Of a stretch of 64,000 bases of DNA, positions 1 to 29,649 are shown piece by piece. The notes under the pieces were generated by a model. That model saw only the letters and a program-made list of their open reading frames with translations. It was not told where the DNA came from and made no database searches. Each line of letters begins with the position of its first letter. Position 1 is the stretch's first letter. Where the stretch lies: the NCBI RefSeq assembly GCF_000321225.1, contig NW_004450565.1:1620202-1684201 (forward strand), in the 5' to 3' direction. The position numbers and the translations under genes are program-made. This DNA is from Odobenus rosmarus divergens (lineage: Eukaryota > Chordata > Mammalia > Carnivora > Odobenidae).

Positions 1-1100
1 ATGGTGGTCTCGGAAGTGGGCCTGCGGCTAGCTTGCCAACAGTCCACCGTCCCCAGCACCCGGGCCCCGGGCCAGCCTCCTCCCAGCAGCAGCTCTTCCA
101 CCTCTCCTACAGTCAGTCTGTAAAGAGCTACTTTGTGTGGCTTAATTGAATAATTTAGTATTTTATGTACAGATGGTATTTAGAAGGCATTATCTTGCAC
201 AGATGTTTCCGTTTCTTATGTCATTTAAATGAACCCAAAACTTCAGCCTGCAAAAGCCAGTGATGGCTTTAATATAGATGAGGAATTCCCTTATTGCAGT
301 GGTTTGAAAAGGAACATTTTAAGGATGTTGATGGCTTCAATTGCTTAGGCATTTTTTTAGAAAATGGCTTGTGGGGAAAAATTAGGTATATTTTAAAATA
401 TGTTGCTTTCTGTTGTCTCTGTTTTCTCTAGTATTAACACAGCAGTCCTGGCAGAAATAAGTAGTGAAGCCCATAAGCGTCTACACTGCGTGTTAGTGTA
501 GACCGGAGATCTGAAGCCCAGAGTTTGGTTAGAACAGAACAGTGGAGTTGAGCCAGAGAAGCCGAGAAAGGCGTGTTTCTAGGATCGGAAGAGGTGTGTG
601 TGGAGGACGTTGGGTTGGGCCCCCAGGAGGTAATCGGGGCTTCTAGCAGAGCAGGGTCAGGGAAGTGGGGTGAGGCAGATGCCAGGGGTCACGGGGAGGT
701 GACTGTGGATCAGCAGATGATGATGAGGGAGCTTGTCTTTGTTACCTTGTGGAAGACCTTTTAAGACCCCAAACACAAAAACAATAGGATAAAACATGAG
801 TGGATTTGGCCAGATCCAAAGGAAACTTTTCTGTTCAGCAAAGGACACTGTGGACTGTGAACGGCTGATGATCTGAGAGGAGTGTTTTTCTGTTTTAGCA
901 TCTACCATTGATGAGGAGTTACTATTTAGGTTTAAGGGAAGAGTCCTGCAGATCAAAAAGAAAAAGACTAGAAATCGAGAGAAAAATGGCAGAGGATATG
1001 AACCTGCGGTCACTGAAGGGCGCATCTGAGCAGCCAGCAAGCCTATGGAGGAGTGCTTAGCCGCACCATAAGCCGGGCGCCGGAAGTGAAAACCGCTTTA
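1..1100 (+). other. Possible 3' flank or 3' UTR of the upstream neighbour (PKNOX1 by synteny)
   Basis: AT-rich single-copy-looking DNA from about 120 to 470 resembles a vertebrate 3' UTR in composition. In human the gene next to the CBS 3' side is PKNOX1, transcribed toward CBS. The first 40 codons are open but do not match the PKNOX1 C-terminus, so no coding claim is made. Confidence 0.25.
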
Positions 1101-4014
1101 TCTCTCAGGCCAAAGTGGGGAAGGTGTTTCTGAGTTTGTGTAGAAATGGGAGCCTCTATCCTGGGGTAGGAGCATCACTGGGACCCCTGCCATGGGGTCC
1201 TTCTCACGGTCCTCCAGGGACTCTAGGAAACAGAAGTGTGGTGTGTTCTGGCCCCACCATCCTGGCCAGGGAATTGTGACCACTTCCTGCGTGGACCGCT
1301 GCAGAGATGCTCCCAGCAGTGTTGTTCGTGGCCGCAGGGCGTCCAGAAGCACCGTGGGGGTCCGTGCCCAGGGGAAGGGGAAGGCCCGTGTGGTGGGGTG
1401 CACCTGCTGGAGGCGGGCACCCCGTACTAGGTGAATCTGACAAGCGGTGTTCTTAGGTCTGGTTCAGAGGACTGCTTCTTCTCTTGACGGGGGGGGGTTT
1501 AATCTTTGTTGTGCGGCTCCTAACTCGTGATGGAATGCTGGTTTATCTGGTACAACAGTAGAGACCAAGGTAGACAGTCCTCATGCCCAGGAATGGGCAC
1601 ACCCCTTCTGACAGGCCATTAGCGTGTGTGAGTGAATCTTTTGAACCGACGTGCTGGGTTTAGGTTTCGCCGTTGCTTTTTCACCTTCAGATTCCTCCAG
1701 CCAGACCCCTGTCCTGTGTTTCTGCCCTGCCTTCCGCTTGCGGCAGGCCCTGCACACCTGAGGCGGTCTCCCTGCTCCCACCCCGCCCCCAGCAGAAGGC
1801 CCCGGCAAGGCGGGAGGTGGTGGGCAGGGGCTGTCCTGATTCAGCCTCAGTGGTGGGCAGGTCCTGGGGGCTTCTGGGGTCAGCCTCCTCAGCAGTCCTG
1901 CCCACTCGTGCCTCTGCCGGCAAACTCTGCCTTACAGAGTGGGAGGAAGTGGGCCTGGGATCAGGGCTGTATCCTGGGTCCAAAAGGTTCTCTGGGCCTC
2001 TCCGGAAGTAGCAGTCTTTATGGGTTCCTCCCCTTGTGGATTAGGGCTCTTCATGTGAGGGAACAGTCGGGGTGGCGGGCGGGGGTCAGGCCTACACACC
2101 CTGAGGGGGTCTCTCCAGTCCCCTAGCCTGCTCCCCACGCCTCCTCGCCAGCCCTCGTGTGAGCGAGCGCTGTATCCCTGGATGGCTGGCTGTCTTCTTT
2201 GCCCTCCCTGAGCCGGTCTGTGTCCCCTCCTGCCCTGGAGGGGTTTGTCCCTCTGGAGGTCAGTCAGCTGGTGGCTTGGCCGCTGCAGCTCTGAGCCAGA
2301 GAAGAGTTAGGATTTTGTGGGTTATCCGCTGTCCTGATTGTCGGGTGCATACTCCCGTGGCTTCTCCATCAGAAGGGGAAGCAGGGCTGCACCATGATTA
2401 ACAAGACCTCCAGACAGGCTGATGAGGAAAAAGAGGCAGCATTAGGTCTGCCACACCTTCCGTCAGGTGAGAAGCGCGCAGAACGTGCCTACCCGAGGCT
2501 ACTCCGAGGCTACGTGCCTGGCGGGTGCCGGGGACGGAGGGAGGGTGCTCGCGGCGGGTCGGGCATCACGAGCTCTCTGCACCGGAGGTCCACAAGTTAA
2601 AAGCGGGAGTCCGGAAGGAGAAATGGGACTTGGAAGTCACTTTTACTTAGAATTTGAGAGGTGGTTTCATGGTCTTCCGCTTCCCGTTGAGCATTCTCAA
2701 ACCCCTGGGATCCTGATTGTGTGTGTGGGAATGTTTGTGTTCTGGGCGTGGCAGGCTCTTGTGGCCACAGCAGCGTTTCCGGCCCCACGTGCTCTTCTAG
2801 GACTTTGTCCATCAAGCAAATCCCATCTCTGGAACCTGGCGAGGTTTAGGTAGCGCCTGGCCGGCCGTCCTGGCACATCCTGGCACCTCCTGGCACTGTG
2901 CCGGAGAGGCTCTGACCCGCTGCACGGCGCTTCCTCTGTGCTCTCCCATCCCCCCCACCATCCGCCGTGTCCCCCGGTCCCCTCCTGTCTCCTCCGTGGC
3001 CCTTGACAGTTTCTCAGGCTCTGCACACAGGCTTCATTGGTCCTCGCCTCTCTTTGAACTTGTAAACTTTGAGTGAAGCAAATACCCGCTCAAAACAGAT
3101 GCAACTTTTGATGTGCGTCAGTACGGCAAAAACAGTCGGCATGAATCTGTTATGATACATTTACAGAAATTCCGGGGCGGCCAGCCTGCAGACGCCCTGC
3201 CCACCGCACCCCGCCGGGGCAAGTGATCCCCTGGCACAGCACACGTGGGCCCCCTGCCTGGCCAGCCCCGGGGGGACACACCGGGCAGCCAGAGCCTGCC
3301 TCCCGTTTGAAGGCCAGCTTTCAGGGCCCCCAGTGGGAACCAGGCTGGGGCAGAGCCACCTCTGCACACAACCTGTCCCCGTTGTCGTGAGCACTGCCTC
3401 CCTTGAAGCCCGGCTGCCCGTCTGTGTGCCTCACCCCTGCCCAGGCAGCAGGCCCGGCCTCCCTCGCTCTCCCTGCCCCGCCCCTGGTTGTGCTGGCAAA
3501 CGGTTCAGAGGAATGGGCGGTGCCACTCTGACGAGTCCTGCCGGCCTGGGCAGCTCCTCTGTTCTCAGGACTTCGTGGCCTCTGCTGTAAGAGCGGCACC
3601 CCGACATGGTCGCCAAGACCTGTGGAAACCATGGACTCACCCCGTCCAGAGCGCCCGCACACATGCGTCTGTGGGTGGGAATTGCACGGAACTTGCAAAC
3701 CAACGAGCTGGCCTCTGGGAGGATGCTGCTCTGGCCAGGCAGCCCGGGGCCGGGCAGAAGTGCTCCTCCGGGAGCCGAGCACCGCGCCAGGACTGCCGGG
3801 GGCCTCAGCACAGGGCGGCTCTGCCCCAGCTCTGAGTGTGGCCCTGCTCCTACCGGTCCCTCGGGCGGCACGCTCCTGCCCCAGGGCCCTCGGCCTGCAG
3901 GGCAGCCCCCACAGCTCTCCAGCCTCCAATATCACCTTTCGGTGGGCACCAGCCCTCCCAGGCTCAGGGGATGTGGCCGCTTTGCCTCCCCCCTCTCTCC
4001 AACTCTCTTCCTGT
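1101..4014. other. Unique GC-rich intergenic sequence
   Basis: Overlapping open frames on both strands, none resembling a known protein. No repeat recognised. Confidence 0.5.
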
Positions 4015-4440
4015 TTTATTCTTGTTTTCACTCTAGTAAACACAATATAAAATATAGCATCTTAACTACATTTTTAAGCATACAGTTCTGTGGTATTAAG
4101 TCCATTCACACTATCGTGCAGCCCATCCCCACCATCCATCTCCAGAACTTTCCATCTTCCCAAACTGAAGCTCTGTCCTCATCAAACACAGTCCCCACGC
4201 CCCTCCCTCAGCCCCTCGCCCCACCCCTCCCCGTTCTCCATCTTGTGTCCATGGGCCTGATCCTTCGAGGTGCCTCTGCAAGTGGAAGCATACGGTATTT
4301 GTCCTTCGGTGACTGGTTTCTTTCGCAGAGCGTGATGTCCTTAGGTTCATCCTTGTAGCGTGTGTCAGAATGTCCTTCCTCTCCAAGGCTGGGTAATATT
4401 CCGCATGTACAGAGTGTGCTTGTTTGCTTCTTGTTTTACC
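4015..4440 (-). mobile_element. L1-related fragment, antisense
   Basis: TTTTTAAGCATACAGTTCTG, CACCATCCATCTCCAGAAC, TTGTCCTTCGGTGACTGG and AAGGCTGGGTAATATTCCGC follow a well-known antisense L1 3'-region order. Confidence 0.6.
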
Positions 4441-7102
4441 CCTCCCACCAGAAGGGAAGGTCTGGTGTCCAGGAGTTTGTAATTCAGGGCCTGGACTGGT
4501 GTCTGGTGTATAGGGACGGTGTCTGCGGGATGCAAGAGTCTGTGTGCCAGCTGGCAAGCTGCCATCCCCAGAGGCTGTACCGATTTCCGCTCAGGAGCCA
4601 GCAGAGGCCCATGCGATTTCCTGCTGCTGGCCCTCACTAACCTGGCAGATGAAGAAGAATCTGGCCTGTGGCCTGTGTCTCTGAGTCCAGGAGTAGGCAG
4701 GTTGGTCGGCCAGCCTCCTGAGGGGTGAAGGGTGACTGACAGTACTTTAAGCCAGGGCGACAAAGCCCAGAAAGAGCTATTCAGGGGCCGGAGTCTTTCC
4801 AGCACTTGTCAGACCATATGGAGGACGGCTGGTTCCTCATCCCGCAGCTTGAGCTCCAGGAAGAGCTTGTTCCTTCTGGAATCCAGCGTGCACTCAGCTG
4901 TGACAGAGAATGGGGGAAGGAACTGAGAATACAGCCGTCCCTAGGTGGCCGTGGAGGAAATGTCCCCACTCAGCGCTTCTTGCTGCAAGAGACGCGGTCT
5001 GTGGCTCCTTCGGCAAAAAGGAAACTGCCGGGAAGGCCAGACTCCAGTGGTCCTGAAGCCGGAGAACCAGGCTGAGGCCGGCGGCTGAGCCACCGCTGCT
5101 CACATGGGTAATGGGGCAGACGCCACGCCGCAGCCCCCACCCCTTGGCCCAGATCCCGCAGGGGGCTCCATGTCCTCCTTCCTGGTGGCGTGAGCCGGCG
5201 CGTCTGATCCGCCGGGCTTGTCTGCTGCCTGCCTCCTAGCTGCAGAGATGTCTGGAGAGTGATGGGTGCTTCCGGGTCTGCAGCTTGGAAGGTGGGCTTT
5301 GTCTCCCGCCAGGACATGTCAGGAGCTTAGGTGATCCACAACCCACAAGAGCACTCACCTTCTGGGCATGGCCAGGAGTGACCCACGTTCCCCAGCCCAA
5401 CTCAGCAGGAGGAGGGGGTACGCCAGCCACATGGGATGGTCACATGGACCCAAGGAGCTCCGTCGCCTTGCCCTCTGAGACACTAGTGTCCTGAGCCAGC
5501 TCTATCACTTGTGGGGGTTCCCTCAGGAAAGGGCAGGGTGTGTCCCCACCCATCTTTGATTTTTCTTTTTCCTTAGGACTGGCACCCCCATCACTGGCAT
5601 TTTAAGCTGAGCCTGTGGCCAGCTGACTAAAGACCCCAAAGTCCAGCTTCCCTTGCAGCCAGGTGTGGCCCCGCCCCAAGTTCAGGCCCGTGGGCGGAGC
5701 AGGCCACCTGTGCTGATGACTGCCGGCCGTGTCCAGAGCAAGGGGCCTTCCCGCCACAGCCCAGGCCCGGGATGCCAGGTAGGAGCCTCCGTCTTAGAGA
5801 CAAGGTGGTAATGACTAAGGAACTGCGCTTTATTAAGGGGTGTGTCCAGGGCACCAGGCTGCTCTCTGCCAGAGGATGCGGGCATGGGAGGGAGGTGCGC
5901 CTCCAACAGGAGGCTTGTCGCCGAAGGCCTCCCGCTCCGGAGAGGCGGTGTCCGGGGGCAACGGTGAGGGGACAGCCAGGGACATGCTGGAGGCGGGTCC
6001 TGAGCCCCATGCAGCCCCACCCAGCCAGGAAGCTGAGAGAGCTCCCCCCCAGGACAGCCCCAGGTGGCCACCGGCGCTGCCCACCGGGTCTCGGCCGGGC
6101 TGGCACGGAGGAATGAGGAGCAGACTGCGGGGGGCTGCCAGCTTCTGCCACCAGCACGAGCAGCAGGGGCAGGCGGGCTCCTGACGAGGTTGAAGACTGG
6201 GGTGCCCAGGGGAGGGGAGCCTCTGAGCTCCACATGGAGCATCGCTGTCCTACAGTCTACTCCGTGGTACCCAGGGAGCAGGCTATGAAAGTGTTGGGAG
6301 ACTGTCCAGTACCAGCATTGTTGCGGGAAAGTAACCTGACCCATCGGGAGTCCTGTAATGACAGCATCAGATATGGGCCACCAGACACGACTGTCTTCTC
6401 TATCCGGTCTCTGTTCACAAAAGCCTAATACAGGGACTACTGAGTTTCAGAAATGTACCCAAGGTACTTTCCTTTTCGTCCAGAAACTAGCTTTTACTGG
6501 CTTCGTGTGTAAAAAGATTTTTTTAAAATCACCATTATATACAGATCCAGGGCAAACAGTTCTAGGCGGCTTACGATGAACATGAGCAGGTCCCAGACCC
6601 ACCCCATGCACTCGAGACACAGCGGCTTCGGTCCCCCTAGCTGCAGCCCGTGCCCCTTGCGTGTATGGTTCCAAACCCTTGCTCACCCTACTTGTTACCT
6701 AGTAATGTCCTTCTGCAGGGAGTGAGGACTCTCCTGCCCACATGCCCCTTCCCACCAGTGCAGACACACTTCCTATGGTTTATAATAACGTTTGTGTAGA
6801 TCGGCACGCAGTGTTTACAGGGTTTTAATTAAGCAGTCCTTCCTCCCAGCTTAGCTGTGTTAAGCACTGTGACTGCATTCCTCGTTCAGCAGACCCTCGA
6901 ACCACACAGCTTTGGACTGCGTGGATCCACTTGTCCGTGGACTTTTTCTCCATAGTCTAGTCTGTACATGTATTTTCTCTTCCTGATGTCTTAATATTCT
7001 TTCCTCTAGCTTAGTTTATTGTAAGAATACAGTATAAATGTAACATATAAAGTCTGTGTTAACTCCATTATCAGCAAGGCTTCTGGTCGGTGGTAGGCTA
7101 TT
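4441..7102. other. Unique intergenic sequence
   Basis: GC-rich to about 6.2 kb, then AT-richer. Nothing gene-like or repetitive could be supported. Confidence 0.5.
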
Positions 7103-7113
7103 AGCAGTTAAGT

Positions 7114-7289
7114 ATCTTTTTAAAGATTTTGAGAGTGAGAGTTAGCACAAGTGGGCAGGGGGTAGGGGCCGAGGGAGCAGCAGACTCCCCACTGGGCAGG
7201 GAGCCGATGCGGGGCTCGATCCCGGGACCCTGAGATCATGACCTGAGCCGAAGGCAGACATTTAACCAGCTGAGCTTCCCAGGCGCCCC
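7114..7289 (-). mobile_element. Can-SINE, antisense, with target-site duplication
   Basis: TTTTTAAAGATTTTGAGAGT, GGGAGCCGATGCGGGGCTCG, GATCATGACCTGAGCCGAAG and CCCAGGCGCCCC. AGCAGTTAAGT occurs at 7103-7113 and 7290-7300. Confidence 0.96.
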
Positions 7290-7300
7290 AGCAGTTAAGT

Positions 7301-8009
7301 TTCTGAGGAACAAAAAGCTGCAGATTTTTTACTGCAGGAGGAGGGGGGTTGGCACCCCTAACCCCTGTGCCGTTCAAGGGTCAGCTTCAAATTGCCTTTT
7401 TGTGGTGCTTCCTAGGTACACTAAAGCAACCCCTACTTTCTACGAGGCTTGTGACTCAAATGTTTGTAGGCCTCTGATGTTCCCTCCCCCTCACAGCATC
7501 CCCTGGAGCCCTCTGTCCTGCTGCAGTCCATGGCTAACTAGCCCTCTGTCAGGGGACCTGCCTTCCCTACCATTCTGGGGTGCCCTTGAGGACCTAGGGA
7601 GCACCTCTTCCAGTCCCTGGGTGGAAATATCTGTATCCCCATCTTGCTGTTAAGGGAGGGCTTGGCCTATATTCCTTCCCATTCCAGATGTTTTTAGGCT
7701 CTGCTCCCTTGTCTCCCAGCCTCCACAAGCTAGAGATCAAATCAGATGTTTTTCTCATTCCCAAGACTTTCTAGGTGAGCTGGGTTTCCCCACCCACCTC
7801 TGGAAGCTGCTTTTGGATCCTGTCCCTAGTGATCTAACATTTCACAATGATGTTCCCTGTGTGAGTCTTTCCCCATCCATCGTGCTGGGTACTGGATGGA
7901 CCCTCTCAACCTACAAAATCATGTCTTTCAGTCTGGGAAGGTTCTTGAATTATTTCACTGGTGATTTCTTTCCCTGCTTTCTCTTTTCTTTCTGGAACTA
8001 TTTCTAGTC
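7301..8009. other. Unique intergenic sequence between a SINE and an L1
   Basis: No supported element. The frame 7402-7653 on the plus strand has no recognisable product. Confidence 0.45.
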
Positions 8010-9490
8010 AAATATTGGAATTCAAGAAGCTCAAAGAATTCCAAGTACAAGAAACATGAAGAAAAAATACATCAAGATACATCATGATTTCCAAAATAAT
8101 ACTAAAAATGAACAAAGCCGGAGGGCTCACAGTTCCTGATTTCAAAACTTACTACAAAGCTATAGTCATCAAAAACAGTGTGGTACTGGCCTAGAGACAG
8201 ATCTATTGACCAATGAGTAGAATTCGGAGTCCAGAAAAAAACACTTCCACCTTCACCTTGGACAATTGATTTTCACCAAGAGTGCCAGGACCATTCAATG
8301 GGGGATAATCTCTCTTTAACAAATAGACATCCACATACAAAAAAAAAAAAAAAATGAGGTTGGATCCCTACCTCACACCATGTATAAAAATTAAAATGGG
8401 TTAATGAACCAAATAGAACAGCTAAAACTATAAAAGTCTTAGAAGAAAACCAGTGTAAAATTTCATGACTTAGGATTTGGTAATGGGTTCATATATACAA
8501 AGCAAAGGTATAACAAAAGAAAAAAATAAACTGAACTTCATTAAAGTGTAAAATGTTGTACACTAAAAGTCATTATCAAGAAAGGGAAAAGATACTCCAC
8601 AGAAGGGGAGAAAATATTTGCAAATCACATATCTGATAAGGGTCTAGTATCTAGAGTATATAAAGAACTCCTACAGCTAGACAACAAAAGACAACCCAGT
8701 TTGAGAATGGGTAAAGAACTTGGATAGGTATTTCTGCAAAGATACACAAATGACCAAAAAGCACATAAAAAGATGCTCAGCATCATTAGTCATTAGGGAA
8801 ATGCAAATCAAAACCATGAGATGCCACTTCATACCATCGTGGTTATAAAGCAAATACACAGAAACCCCCAAAACTAGGGAATAACAAATGTGGACAAGGA
8901 TGTGGAGAAACTGGAATCTTTGTGCGTGGCTGGTGGGGATGTAAGCCGGGGGCGGCCGCTGTGGAACAGTCTGGTGGTCCCTCAAAAAAAATCACACGTG
9001 GAGTTATCACGTGACCCAGCAATTTCAGGCCCGGGTATAGAACCAAAAGAATTCAAAACAGATCTTCAAACAAATACTTATACACAAAGGTTCATGGCAG
9101 CACAGTTCCTAACAAACAGGTGAGAGGCAGAAACAACCCAAATGTCCATCCGTCGTGGATGAAAGGATAAACACAACATCCATCTGCGCAAGGGAACATT
9201 ATTCAGCCATAAAACGAGTGAGAACCGACCCTTGCTACAGTGTGGGCGAACTCCAGAAACATCGTGCTGAGTGAAATAAGCCAGACACAGAAAGCCAGAC
9301 TGTAGGATTCCATTTATATGATGGATCCCAAACAGATACACCCACGCAGACACAAAGCAGAGTGGTGGTGGCCAGGAGAGGGAGAGGAGGTGATAACATG
9401 CACCGGGACCTGGCGACGGGACACCGAGAACATCACATTTTTAAACTGTTGATTTAAGGTTATGGGAATTTCACCTCAATCAAAAAACCC
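8010..9490 (+). mobile_element. L1 ORF2 3' end and 3' UTR, sense
   Basis: Contains AAACAGTGTGGTACTGGCC, CCATTCAATGGGGGATAATC, AGCTAAAACTATAAAAGTCT, AAATATTTGCAAATCACATA, CCCAAATGTCCATCCGTCG and TTCCATTTATATGATGGATC: the long familiar stretch of an old L1. It is fragmented by stops and an internal A run at 8340-8354, and so inactive. It ends about 440 bases beyond the CBS stop codon, on the opposite strand. Confidence 0.92.
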
Positions 9491-9665
9491 CAAACACTCG
9501 AGTTGCTCTGACCGACCCAGCCCCAAGCAGACACTGACCCCACGCTTCCCCAGCCCCTTTCTGCTGCTCCCGGTTCTGGATTCTTCCCCAGAAAAGGCAC
9601 CTGCAGCTGCTTTTACCCACCCTGCTCCTATCCTCACATGGGTTCCTCCACCTGGCTGAGTTCTA

Positions 9666-9671
9666 TTTAAT
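9666..9671 (-). terminator. CBS: Candidate CBS poly(A) signal ATTAAA
   Basis: ATTAAA on the minus strand about 265 bases past the CBS stop. No AATAAA on the minus strand was found between here and the stop. The stretch 9480-9934 would be the CBS 3' UTR and abuts the tail of a plus-strand L1. The real cleavage site needs transcript data. Confidence 0.35.
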
Positions 9672-9934
9672 AAGATTGTTGCGTTGAAACATTTTAGAAG
9701 AAAGTTAAAGAAAAACACATCTACTCTAATAAACCATAAATAGACTCATTTAGGTAGCCAGGTGCTAATAAAGGGAAAACGAACATTCCTGCTGGCCCCA
9801 GGCTAAGCATCCTGCACCTGTCCTTGCTACCCATCATGTTAGAGCAGTGCCCAGCGTCAGGCAGCTGAAAGTCACGTCTGTGTGCTCAGACAAAAGCAAA
9901 AGAGGATGGACACCAGCCGGCGGCGTGGGGGCCG

Positions 9935-27345
<17,411 letters not shown>

Positions 27346-27536
27346 TATGGGATCTGGCAAACGGAGGGGAGAGACTCAGTCAGTTCAGGCCGTTTCTAAA
27401 CACCTGCTGCTGAGCCCGCTTCGCTGCCCCTGGACCAGGGGAATTCGGCTCACCTGGTCCCCCGGGGGGGCGGGGCTCCACCCAAACAGCTCAACAAGAA
27501 CAAGCACAAACTGCAGCCCCAGCTGCTGGGCATGGC

Positions 27537-27955
27537 TTGGAGGCTCGTCAAGAGGTTAAACACAGAACCACCATGTGAGCCAGCCTCCCACTCCCAGGCA
27601 TATACCCAGACAACTGGGAAGAGATGTTTGCACACCACGTTCGGGCTCACAGCGGGCAACATGTGGAAACAAATCGAGTGTCCACCATAGATGAAGGGAT
27701 AAGCAGAATGCGGCATATCCGCACAACGGAAATATCATCTGGCCATAAAAAAATAATAAAGTTTAAAATTTTTTCTCAACATGGGGGCGTGTGGGAAAAA
27801 AAGAAAGGCTCCTATGTGGAGGTGATGGGTATCTTACTTGACTGTGTTTGTCTCACAATGTATACATCAAACCCAAACACCAAGTTGTAAAAAGGGCTTC
27901 TGTCTCGAATGGCACACGTAGGCCAGGTTCCATTTAAAAAAAAAAAAAAAAAATC
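27537..27955 (+). mobile_element. L1 3' fragment upstream of CBS coding exon 1
   Basis: Contains AACCACCATGTGAGCCAGC, GGCATATACCCAGACAACTG, TGTGGAAACAAATCGAGTG and TCTGGCCATAAAAAAATAAT, the familiar L1 ORF2-end/3' UTR order, with an A-rich tail near 27935-27953. Confidence 0.75.
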
Positions 27956-28140
27956 GGGGCACCTGGGTGATGCAGTCAGTTGAGAGTCAGACTCTTGATT
28001 TCAGTTCAGGTCATGATCCCAGGATCATGGATCCACACGGGGAGTCTGATCGGGATGCTCCCTCTCCCTCCATTCCCTCCCAACCCAGCTTGAGTGTGCA
28101 CGCGCGTGCAGGCTCTCTCTCTCTTTCAATCTTAAAAACA
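27956..28140 (+). mobile_element. Can-SINE, diverged copy
   Basis: Starts GGGGCACCTGGGTGATGCAG, has TCAGGTCATGATCCCAGG and ends in a CT-rich then A-rich tail. It sits directly behind an L1 A-tail and directly before another SINE. Confidence 0.9.
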
Positions 28141-28146
28141 AAATCA

Positions 28147-28333
28147 GGGGCGCCCGGGTGGCTCAGTCGGTTAAGCGTCTGCCTTCCTCTCAGGTCATGA
28201 TCCCGGGGTCCTGGGACTGAGCCCCGCATCAGGATCCCTGCTGAGTGGGGAGTCTGCTTCTCCCTCTCCCTCTGCCCCTCCCTCTCTCGCGTGTGCAAAC
28301 GCTCGCTCGCTCTCTCTCAAAAAAAAAAAAAAA
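28147..28333 (+). mobile_element. Can-SINE, in tandem with the preceding copy
   Basis: Starts GGGGCGCCCGGGTGGCTCAG, with GGTCATGATCCCGGGGTC, CTGCTTCTCCCTCTCCCT, CT tract and a 14-base A tail. It inserted into or next to the A-tail of the upstream SINE. Confidence 0.95.
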
Positions 28334-28739
28334 TCAAGTTTTACACCTTAAACACAGTTGCTCCTTGAACAATAGGGACAGGCAGACGGAAGGGAGGGCG
28401 GAGGGAAGGAGGCGGGCTCACTCAGGGGTGAGGCTTCACTTGGCTGCAGTCCTGCCTCACTCCTTTGGGGAGACAACTAGCAGGCGCCACCCTCATCTTT
28501 GGAGAGACTGGGACTGAGCTCAGCCCCTCTTCTGCCACCTTCTTCCATTTCCCACACTGACCAGAAGACGGAGCCCAGCCAAGTAGGCACTGGTCCCCGA
28601 GAACTTCCCACAGCGCAAACTCTGCTGCACAAAGGAGGTATGTCCTGCTTGCAATCCCGGAAGACAAACAGGGTGTTAGGGGAAACTAAGGGAACCTGAG
28701 TAAGTATGGACTTCAGTGAAGAGTCCTGTTCACTGTCAC

Positions 28740-28865
28740 AAAGGTACCTACGAATGCAAGAGACTAATCAGGGAAACTGTGTTAGGAGGCAGGCATATAC
28801 GTGGGAACTCTCCATCCTGTCTTCTCAATTTTTCCTAAAATTAAACTGCTCTAAAAAAAAAAAAA
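28740..28865 (+). mobile_element. L1 3' terminal fragment
   Basis: GGGAAACTGTGTTAGGAGG, GGGAACTCTCCATCCTG and CTCAATTTTTCCTAAAATTA then an A run match the last bases of an old mammalian L1 3' UTR. Confidence 0.65.
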
Positions 28866-28870
28866 GGCTA

Positions 28871-29037
28871 GGGGCACCTGGGTGGCTCAGTTAAGTTCCT
28901 GCTTTCGGCTAGGGTCATGATCCCAGGGTCCTGGGGTCGAGCCCCATGTTGGGCTCTCCGCTTGGCCTGCTGCGCCCCCTGTATGCGCACTCTCTCTCTG
29001 CCAAACAAATAAATAAAGTCTTAAAAAAAAAAAAAAA
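28871..29037 (+). mobile_element. Can-SINE inserted in an L1 A-tail
   Basis: GGGGCACCTGGGTGGCTCAG start, TCATGATCCCAGGGTCC, CTCTCTGCCAAACAAATAAA and a 17-base A tail. The flanks AAAAAGGCT (before) and AAAAAGGCT (after) look like the target-site duplication. Confidence 0.95.
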
Positions 29038-29649
29038 AAGGCTCTGAATCCTGCGGGTTTGGAAAAGTCCCTGCCAGGAAGCTCGTGGTAGGGGATGTGG
29101 CTCAGGGTGGTCTCTGAACACAGCCACACAGCTCCTCTGAGAGGCAGGAGGACCCCAGATCCCAGCCATGCACCTCCTCTGCTTCCCAAGAGCTTCAGTT
29201 TTGCAGTGAAAAGGTCGAGGGCCCTGGGGAACTGGGCTGAAGGTGCACAGGGCTCCTCCCGTGGAACTGTAAATCCAGGCTCCTGGGCCGCTCGCTTGCT
29301 CCCTTTCTCCTCTGGAGCTCACCCGGCCGGCCCAGGCGGGTTATCAGCAAGGGTAGAGGAAGCCCCAGCTGGGTCCCTTTCCCCCAACTCAGGTGGCCTG
29401 ATGCGGCCCAGCCAGGCGGCTCCCCACAGACCCCTAGGCCAGAGCCTGCCAACAGGGAGTTAGGAACCTTTGCACCCTTTGCAAGTCACACACCCCTTGG
29501 AAATTCTCCAGCCCCCCGAGGCTGGGGGCCTTCTGGGAGAAACCAGCCTTCCCCGCTGTCCTGCCCCGCGTCCTTAGAGCGGTGGTTCTTCCGAGCCTCG
29601 GGATCACCCACTTCCTTTATCGAGGTTCAGATCTTCCCTGAAGCCACTC

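Noticed and set aside
1..123. 40-codon open frame at the left edge as the PKNOX1 C-terminus
   Set aside because: The reading does not match the human PKNOX1 end, and no acceptor can be checked because the window begins here.
27358..27360. Upstream in-frame ATG for CBS
   Set aside because: It lies upstream of the acceptor AG (27355-27354), so it is intronic; the conserved start MPSETPQ is at 27345.
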